Assembly (NCBI GenBank): GCA_958422985.1
Contig: CATZPY010000021.1
Coordinates: forward strand, 1 to 19,902
Direction of reading: 5' to 3'
Source: an uncultured Clostridium sp.
GTDB lineage: Bacteria; Bacillota; Clostridia; TANB77; CAG-508
Length of the DNA stretch: 19,902 nucleotides
Numbering within the stretch: position 1 is the stretch's first letter; every line of letters begins with the position of its first letter. The translations under genes were made by a program, and so were the position numbers. This document shows positions 15,649 through 19,902 of the stretch, piece after piece. Below the pieces are notes generated by a model that did not search any database, was not told the origin of the DNA, and was given only the letters and a program-made list of their open reading frames with translations.

Positions 15649-16014
15649 CTATGCTAATTCTATAACAGCTCCAGCTGCTGAGAATTTTTCTTTAATTTCT
15701 TCTGCTTCTTCTTTAGAAGCTCCTTCTTTAACTGTTTTTGGTGCTCCATCTACTAATTCTTTAGCTTCTTTTAATCCTAATCCTGTTACATCTCTAACAA
15801 CTTTGATTACTTGGATTTTGTTAGCTCCAACGTCTTTTAATACAACATCAAAAGATGATTTTTCTTCAGCAGCTCCTGCTACTGCTCCAGCTGCTGGTGC
15901 AGCTGCTGCTACTGCAGATACTCCATATTTTTCTTCAATTCCTTTTACTAATTCTGATAATTCAACAACTGTTAAACCATCGATTTTTTCTAATAATTCT
16001 TCAATTATAGTCAT
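15649..16014 (-). CDS. rplL: 50S ribosomal protein L7/L12
   Basis: A 121-residue protein with an AGGAGGAAG site. It has the N-terminal dimerisation domain (TIIEELLEKIDGLTVVELSE), an Ala-rich hinge (AVAAAAPAAGAVAGAAEE) and the globular C-terminal domain (FDVVLKDVGANKIQVIKVVR, LGLKEAKELVDGAPKTVKEG), all typical. It forms the ribosomal stalk that recruits translation GTPases, bound to L10, whose gene is 61 bases upstream. It is the last gene of its operon, and a terminator follows at once instead of rpoB. Confidence 0.97.
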   Translation of the reverse strand: MTIIEELLEKIDGLTVVELSELVKGIEEKYGVSAVAAAAPAAGAVAGAAEEKSSFDVVLKDVGANKIQVIKVVRDVTGLGLKEAKELVDGAPKTVKEGASKEEAEEIKEKFSAAGAVIELA

Positions 16015-16075
16015 TTTTACTTCCTCCTATTTTTTATAATTGTGGTTTAAGTCCACTACTCTAATTTATTCTTAA

Positions 16076-16579
16076 TTATTCATTAGTTTCTTTTTGAACT
16101 CTAACTTGATCTAATGCAACTGCAAGTTTTGAAATATTTCCAAGTAAAGCACCTGCAAGCATAGATATAAGAGTTTCTCTTGATGGTAATTTTGCAAGAG
16201 TGATTAATTCTTCTGCTGTCATTACTTTTCCATCAATAACTCCACCTTTTATTTTATATGTTTCGTTATTTTTTGCATATTCATAAACTGCTTTTAAAGG
16301 TTCTAAGTAATCTCCACTAGAAAGAACTACCGCTGTAGGTCCTACTAATAAATCCTCTAATCCTTCTATTTTAGCTTCTTCTAAAGCTCTTCTTGTAATA
16401 TTGTTTTTAATAACTTTATATTCAGCATCAACTTTTCTTAAATTAGCTCTTAATCCTGTAACATCTTCTACAGATATTCCTCTATAGTCTGTTAATAATA
16501 CTAATTTTGATTCTTTAATTTTTTCTGATAATGCTGATACTTCTGATTGTTTTCTTTCGATAGCTTTTTGATTTGCCAT
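16076..16579 (-). CDS. rplJ: 50S ribosomal protein L10
   Basis: I chose the ATG at 16579 (MANQKAIERKQSEV); an in-frame GTG at 16591 overlaps the AGGAGG site and is unlikely. The product is 167 residues. Landmarks are LVLLTDYRGISVEDVTGLRA, YKVIKNNITRRALE and LLVGPTAVVLS, with the C-terminal helix that carries L7/L12 dimers. L10 is the base of the stalk. With L7/L12 it is also the usual repressor of its own operon through the leader RNA directly upstream (16600-16705), which is clearly recognisable here. Confidence 0.97.
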   Translation of the reverse strand: MANQKAIERKQSEVSALSEKIKESKLVLLTDYRGISVEDVTGLRANLRKVDAEYKVIKNNITRRALEEAKIEGLEDLLVGPTAVVLSSGDYLEPLKAVYEYAKNNETYKIKGGVIDGKVMTAEELITLAKLPSRETLISMLAGALLGNISKLAVALDQVRVQKETNE

Positions 16580-16592
16580 TTTAGTATTCACC

Positions 16593-16705
16593 TCCTAAAA
16601 AATATTCCTAATCCTTATAGCCAAATCGTTGAGGCATAAAGATTAGGAAAGTCCGTACCTTTGCCTCGGTAGGACTTACTAATTGCCTACTTTCTTTGGC
16701 TTATA
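16593..16705 (-). promoter_or_regulatory. Ribosomal protein L10 leader RNA with attenuator
   Basis: The rplA-rplJ intergenic RNA matches the L10 leader class. Long-range pairing AGCCAAA/TTTGGCT joins 16695-16701 with 16619-16625. Inside are AAGTCC/GGACTT (16672-16677 with 16649-16654) and GAGGCA/TGCCTC (16662-16667 with 16631-16636), with the conserved CAAAGAAAGTAGGC and CTACCGAGG segments. An alternative 12-bp stem, CCTAATCTTTAT/ATAAGGATTAGG (16636-16647 with 16607-16618, one G-U pair), followed by a run of T residues, looks like an attenuator terminator. L10-L7/L12 binding would favour termination before rplJ; this switch is inferred from the family. Confidence 0.88.
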
Positions 16706-16710
16706 TAAAA

Positions 16711-17394
16711 TTATTTTTGATTAACATAAACGCTAGGTCCCATTGTTTTTGCAACTGCAACACTTCTTATATATTGTCCTTTTGCAGCAGCTGGTTTTGC
16801 TTTAATTATAGCATCGATAACTGTTTTATAGTTTTCTTCTAGTTTTTCAACTCCAAATGAAACCTTTCCAAATCCAAGGTGAATAATATTAGTTTTGTCT
16901 AATCTATATTCAACTTTTCCTGATTTGATTTCTTGTATAGCTTTTGCTACATCCATAGTAACTGTTCCAGATTTTGGATTTGGCATTAATCCCTTTGGTC
17001 CTAAAATCTTTCCTAGTCTACCTACAACACCCATCATGTTTGGTGTAGCTACTATAACATCATAGTCAAACCAATTTTCTTTTTCTATTTTTGGTATTAA
17101 TTCTTCTGCTCCAACAAAATCTGCTCCAGCTTCTTCAGCTTCTTTAGCTTTGTCACCTTTTGCAAATACAAGAACTTTTAAAGTTTTACCTGTTCCGTTT
17201 GGAAGTACAACAGTACCTCTAACTTGTTGTTCTGCATGTTTAGAATCAACACCTAATTTTACATGTAACTCAACTGTTTCATCAAAATTTGCTTTAGGCA
17301 TTTTTTCTAATAATTCTAAAGCTTCTTTAGCTTCATATAATTTACCTTTTTCAATAAGCTTTGCAGCTTCTTGATATTTCTTACCTTTTTTCAT
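16711..17394 (-). CDS. rplA: 50S ribosomal protein L1
   Basis: A 227-residue protein behind AGGAGGTAAAA. It has the L1 landmarks: FDETVELHVKLGVDSKHAEQ, VRGTVVLPNGTGKTLKVLVF, DVIVATPNMMGVVGRLGKIL, GPKGLMPNPKSGTVT and the C-terminal VAVAKTMGPSVYV. L1 binds 23S rRNA at the mobile L1 stalk and helps release the E-site tRNA. It also represses its own mRNA in several bacteria. It follows rplK by 48 bases in the standard L11-L1 order. Confidence 0.97.
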   Translation of the reverse strand: MKKGKKYQEAAKLIEKGKLYEAKEALELLEKMPKANFDETVELHVKLGVDSKHAEQQVRGTVVLPNGTGKTLKVLVFAKGDKAKEAEEAGADFVGAEELIPKIEKENWFDYDVIVATPNMMGVVGRLGKILGPKGLMPNPKSGTVTMDVAKAIQEIKSGKVEYRLDKTNIIHLGFGKVSFGVEKLEENYKTVIDAIIKAKPAAAKGQYIRSVAVAKTMGPSVYVNQK

Positions 17395-17442
17395 TTTTAC
17401 CTCCTATGGTTTTAACGAATTTTCATTCTCCCAATATTATTA

Positions 17443-17871
17443 CTAATCTACTACTACAACTCCCATACTACGAGCTGTTCCTTTGACCATACTCATAGCA
17501 GCTTCTACTGATGCTGCATTTAAGTCTTCCATTTTTTGTTCTGCTATAGCTTTAACTTGTTCTGCTGTTATTTTGGCTACTTTATCTTTATTTGGTTTTC
17601 CAGAACCTTTTTCTATTTTTAATGCTTTTTTAATAAGTACAGCAACTGGTGGAACTTTTGTTATGAAAGTGAATGATTTATCTTTATATACTGTTATAAC
17701 AACTGGAATTATCATTCCTGGTTGATTTGCAGTTTTATCATTAAATTCTTTAACAAATTGCATTATATTAACACCACTTGAACCTAATGCTGGACCTACT
17801 GGTGGAGCTGGAGTAGCTTTACCAGCTTCAATTTGTAATTTTATAACATTTACAACTTCTTTCTCTGCCAT
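17443..17871 (-). CDS. rplK: 50S ribosomal protein L11
   Basis: I chose the ATG at 17871 (MAEKEVVNVIKLQIEAGKAT), giving 142 residues, close to the usual 141; the in-frame GTG at 17883 overlaps the GGAGG site. Landmarks are the proline-rich TPAPPVGPALGSSGVNIMQF, the linker, and the RNA-binding C-terminal domain with KDKVAKITAEQVKAIAEQKM and GTARSMGVVV. L11 binds the GTPase-associated region of 23S rRNA and is needed for stringent-response sensing by RelA. A 12-bp hairpin precedes it, after nusG. Confidence 0.97.
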   Translation of the reverse strand: MAEKEVVNVIKLQIEAGKATPAPPVGPALGSSGVNIMQFVKEFNDKTANQPGMIIPVVITVYKDKSFTFITKVPPVAVLIKKALKIEKGSGKPNKDKVAKITAEQVKAIAEQKMEDLNAASVEAAMSMVKGTARSMGVVVVD

Positions 17872-17918
17872 CTTAAATTGCACCTCCTTTAATGATTTTT
17901 AATTGTTTTTTATGTATC

Positions 17919-17947
17919 TAATATTGAAATTAAAGATTTCAATATTA
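17919..17947 (-). other. Hairpin between nusG and rplK
   Basis: A perfect 12-bp inverted repeat (TAATATTGAAAT/ATTTCAATATTA) with a 5-base loop overlaps the nusG stop codon. It has no T run after it on the minus strand, so it is not a convincing terminator. It may be an mRNA processing or stability element. Confidence 0.5.
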
Positions 17948-18475
17948 TACTTTTTGTACTTGTGAAAACTCTAGTTCTACTGGAGTTTCTCTTCCAAACA
18001 TAGAAACTAATACTTTAACTTTATGTTTCTCTTTGTTTATTTCTTGTACAACTCCTACAAAGTTTTCTAATGGTCCATTTAATATTTTTACAGAATCATT
18101 AACTTCATAGTCTACATTTACTTCTGTTAGTTCAAATCCCATCTTTCTTATTTCTTCTTCTGTAAGAGGAATCGGATCGGTTCCTGAACCAACAAATCCT
18201 GTAACACCTCTAGTATTTCTTACTATATACCAAGATTCTTCTGTTACAATCATTTTTACTAAAACATATCCAGGAAAAACTTTCTTCAAGTTTGTCTTTC
18301 TTTTTCCATCTTTTATTTCTATTTGTTCTTCCATAGGAACTACTATATCAAAAATATATTCTTCTAGCTCTCTATTCTTTACTGTTTTTTCTAAATCTGT
18401 TTTAACTTTGTTTTCGTAACCAGAATAAGTATGTACAACATACCATTTAGGTTGCATGTCATTTTCTTGAGACAT
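17945..18475 (-). CDS. nusG: Transcription termination/antitermination factor NusG
   Basis: A 176-residue protein with an AAGGAGG site. The NGN domain (about 9-105: PKWYVVHTYSGYENKVKTDL ... FPGYVLVKMIVTEESWYIVR, NTRGVTGFVG) binds the RNA polymerase clamp. The KOW domain (about 123-174: VNDSVKILNGPLENFVGVVQ ... MFGRETPVELEF) contacts Rho or the ribosome. It modulates elongation, pausing and coupling to translation. It follows secE by 22 bases, the conserved secE-nusG order. Confidence 0.97.
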   Translation of the reverse strand: MSQENDMQPKWYVVHTYSGYENKVKTDLEKTVKNRELEEYIFDIVVPMEEQIEIKDGKRKTNLKKVFPGYVLVKMIVTEESWYIVRNTRGVTGFVGSGTDPIPLTEEEIRKMGFELTEVNVDYEVNDSVKILNGPLENFVGVVQEINKEKHKVKVLVSMFGRETPVELEFSQVQKV

Positions 18476-18497
18476 ATTTGGCCTCCTTGCTAAAATT

Positions 18498-18842
18498 TTA
18501 TTCTACTGTATTTTGTGTAGATTCTAAATTATTAGTAATTACATTTTCAGATAATAAATTTTCTTCTGAATTCATAGTAGTATTAGAGTCTTGCATAACA
18601 ATAGAATTTTGTAAACTTTCTATTCCTTTTACCTCTAATTTACTTAATCCTTCAAAAGCTAAGTCTAAAACAATTACAACTGCAGCAACAATAAACACTA
18701 TTGCAATTACAGAAGCAGTACTATTGAAAAGTTCTTTACCTGTAGGCCACTTAACTTTTTTTAACTCTGATTTATAATCTTTCCAAAAATGTTTCTTTGT
18801 TTTATCTTCATTAGCATTTGTCTTTTTCTTATCTTTGGCCAT
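18498..18842 (-). CDS. secE: Preprotein translocase subunit SecE with an extra C-terminal tail
   Basis: A 114-residue protein with an AAGGAGGAAAG site. The SecE core is at 18-70: amphipathic FWKDYKSELKKVKWPTGKEL, then one membrane helix (about 43-64, ASVIAIVFIVAAVVIVLDLA). SecE clamps the SecY channel for protein export. Most single-helix SecE proteins are about 60-75 residues. Here about 45 further residues follow the helix, rich in Asn, Ser, Glu and Thr (VMQDSNTTMNSEENLLSENV), which would lie outside the cell. The stop is clear and nusG follows normally, so the tail is encoded rather than a frame error in this sequence. Confidence 0.93.
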   Translation of the reverse strand: MAKDKKKTNANEDKTKKHFWKDYKSELKKVKWPTGKELFNSTASVIAIVFIVAAVVIVLDLAFEGLSKLEVKGIESLQNSIVMQDSNTTMNSEENLLSENVITNNLESTQNTVE

Positions 18843-18865
18843 TTTCTTTCCTCCTTAAAAACAGC

Positions 18866-19030
18866 TTATTTTGTTTCTTTGTGTTTTGTATGCTTTTTAC
18901 AAAATTTACAATATTTAGCTATTTCTAATCTTTCGGTATTATTTCTCTTGTTTTTAAATGTAGTATAATTTCTTCTCTTACAATCTGTGCATTCTAAGAT
19001 GATCATTTCTCTTGCTCCTTTTGCTGCCAC
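18866..19030 (-). CDS. rpmG: 50S ribosomal protein L33 (zinc-binding form)
   Basis: A 54-residue protein starting at a GTG (19030) behind GGAGGTG. Translation starts MAAKGAREMIILECTDCKRR, continues NYTTFKNKRNNTERLEIAKY and ends CKFCKKHTKHKETK. It has the two CxxC pairs of the zinc-ribbon L33 form and the standard HKETK ending. L33 lies near the E site of the 50S subunit. The rpmG-secE-nusG order is conserved. An ATG-start alternative at 19005 would delete the usual N-terminus. It is the first gene of its operon, behind a near-consensus promoter. Confidence 0.95.
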   Translation of the reverse strand: MAAKGAREMIILECTDCKRRNYTTFKNKRNNTERLEIAKYCKFCKKHTKHKETK

Positions 19031-19104
19031 TATAATACACCTCCGTTACTTATATTTCTTTGAAACGATGTGAGCCATGTAATATCTCATACATACGCTT
19101 GAAT

Positions 19105-19133
19105 ATTTTATCATGTTTTTTTCAATAAGTCAA
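19105..19133 (-). promoter_or_regulatory. Strong sigma-A promoter of the rpmG-secE-nusG-ribosomal protein operon
   Basis: On the minus strand TTGACT (19128-19133), a 17-bp spacer, and TGATAAAAT with the -10 hexamer TAAAAT at 19105-19110, including the extended TG. The leader before rpmG is about 70 bases. Confidence 0.8.
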
Positions 19134-19150
19134 CAATATTAATAGATTTA

Positions 19151-19747
19151 TTATTGTTTTTTTGTTCTTTTTTTGTTCTTTTTGTTTTTGTTTTTCTGTA
19201 CTGAAAATCCAAATTTACCTATCTTTTTTCCTAAAGGATAATATCCTCCATTTGCATATGCAATTAATTCACACTTTGATATATCAAAAGCACCATTTTC
19301 ATCTATATATTTTTCGTCTGCATCTATGGATAAGACTTCTGCTATAAACATATCATGTGAACCTAGTGGTATTATATCTTTTACCTTACACTCTATTGCT
19401 ACTGGGCTTTCTTTTATCAATGGACATCTTACAAATTGTGCTTTTTCTTTATGTAAGTTCATTTCTTTAAATTTATCATATTTAGCACCAGTTCGTACTC
19501 CACACCAGTCTGTTGCATATGTAAGTTTTTTATTGGTTAAATTTATTACAAATTCATTATTTTCTTTAATTAACTTATATGAATGTCTTGTTGGTCTTAC
19601 AGATATATATACCATCGCTGGATTTGTATTTAATATACCTGTCCATGCAACGGTTATTATATTACTATTTTGCATGTCACCACACGTTACCATTACTGCT
19701 GGTAAAGGATATTCAAAAGTTCCTGCTTTCCATATTTTTCTTCCCAT
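19151..19747 (-). CDS. Flavin reductase-family (FMN-binding split barrel) protein
   Basis: A 198-residue protein with a GAGGAAAG site. The fold signature is visible: PLPAVMVTCGDMQNSNIITV, AWTGILNTNPAMVYISVRPT, RHSYKLIKENNEFVINLTN, then CGVRTGAKYDKF and a C-terminal HDMFIAEVLSIDADEKYID. Members bind FMN and reduce flavin with NAD(P)H, or act as electron carriers; the substrate here cannot be told. The last 14 residues (KNKNKKNKKRTKKQ) form an unusual Lys/Arg tail not expected in the family. The gene sits between the rRNA operon terminator (19781) and the rpmG promoter, with no clear promoter of its own; rRNA read-through or a weak TAGAAT box near 19770 could drive it. Confidence 0.85.
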   Translation of the reverse strand: MGRKIWKAGTFEYPLPAVMVTCGDMQNSNIITVAWTGILNTNPAMVYISVRPTRHSYKLIKENNEFVINLTNKKLTYATDWCGVRTGAKYDKFKEMNLHKEKAQFVRCPLIKESPVAIECKVKDIIPLGSHDMFIAEVLSIDADEKYIDENGAFDISKCELIAYANGGYYPLGKKIGKFGFSVQKNKNKKNKKRTKKQ

Positions 19748-19780
19748 TTACTTTCCTCACTTTAAATAAATTCTAAAACA

Positions 19781-19827
19781 AAAAAAGAAATTACAAATTA
19801 AACAAAATTTAATCTCTAATTTCTTTT
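19781..19827 (-). terminator. Terminator of the rRNA operon, downstream of 5S
   Basis: An 11-bp outer stem (19817-19827 with 19783-19793; AAAAGAAATTA/TAATTTCTTTT), an internal loop and a 6-bp inner stem ATTAAA/TTTAAT. It ends in a run of T residues on the minus strand. Confidence 0.75.
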
Positions 19828-19851
19828 CTTATTTAAATATAAATAAAAAAA

Positions 19852-19902
19852 TCTAGCGAAAGCCTATCTTCCCAACAAGGTAACTCGTAAGTATTTTCGG
19901 CA
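19852..19902 (-). rRNA. rrf: 5S ribosomal RNA, 3' portion (partial)
   Basis: On the minus strand the window begins TGCCGAAAATACTT and runs through TTGGGAAGATAGG to TTTCGCTAGA, which matches the 3' part of bacterial 5S rRNA (loop E / helix IV region and the closing helix). A T-rich stretch and a terminator follow. The 5' part lies outside the window. The exact 3' end is estimated from the closing-helix end near 19852. Confidence 0.85.

Noticed and set aside
19132..19158. Imperfect inverted repeat (AACAATA/TATTGTT) after the flavin reductase gene as its terminator
   Set aside because: On the minus strand there is no T run after it and it overlaps the -35 of the next promoter. The T run is on the other strand, where no gene ends.
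1..19902. Mobile elements, CRISPR arrays, toxin-antitoxin pairs or phage genes
   Set aside because: No terminal repeats, transposase or integrase motifs, regular spaced repeats or typical defence genes were seen. The gene content is core chromosomal throughout.

Overview
The window is AT-rich DNA with strong AGGAGG ribosome-binding sites, a high preference for AGA and A/T-ending codons, and both a YlbJ-type sporulation membrane protein and a BofC-like protein. This points to a low-GC, Gram-positive, spore-forming Bacillota (Clostridia-like) chromosome. I see no phage, plasmid, insertion sequence or CRISPR content; the gene set is core chromosomal. No wholly new multi-gene system is evident. 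The most interesting signals are regulatory sequences and gene irregularities.

Layout. Positions 1-985 (-) hold the N-terminal part of mfd, cut by the window edge. Divergent from it are ylbJ and a 62-residue protein of unknown function (1099-2368, +), which end at a hairpin terminator shared with the convergent block 4787-2394 (-): a pilin-like membrane protein, rnhB (RNase HII) and pdp (pyrimidine-nucleoside phosphorylase). Divergent from that block is an HtrA/DegP-type serine protease (4928-6155, +) whose reading frame is broken near 5168. Two tandem TTTTCACA octamers lie just upstream of its promoter. Then come a terminator-rich intergenic stretch that may encode a small RNA, and a membrane-anchored DUF4163/RsiV-like protein (7200-6361, -). 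A Clp ATPase with an N-terminal zinc finger and pgsA follow (7369-10348, +).

The right half is all on the minus strand. Reading from the right edge, the 3' end of a 5S rRNA and its terminator come first, then a flavin-reductase-family protein. Next is the ribosomal/transcription operon rpmG-secE-nusG-rplK-rplA-[L10 leader]-rplJ-rplL, closed by a terminator. mtnN (MTA/SAH nucleosidase) follows under its own promoter. After it come an SH3/NlpC-P60 cell-wall hydrolase with comEC behind it, and finally the BofC-like protein. rpoB/rpoC, which usually follow rplL, are not here.

How the genes work together: one operon makes parts of the ribosome, the Sec translocon and NusG, and is probably autoregulated by L10 through the leader RNA. 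HtrA and the Clp ATPase handle envelope and cytoplasmic protein quality control. PgsA starts phosphatidylglycerol synthesis. The NlpC/P60 enzyme and ComEC act at the cell wall and DNA-uptake channel. Mfd and RNase HII serve DNA maintenance, and Pdp and MtnN serve nucleoside salvage.
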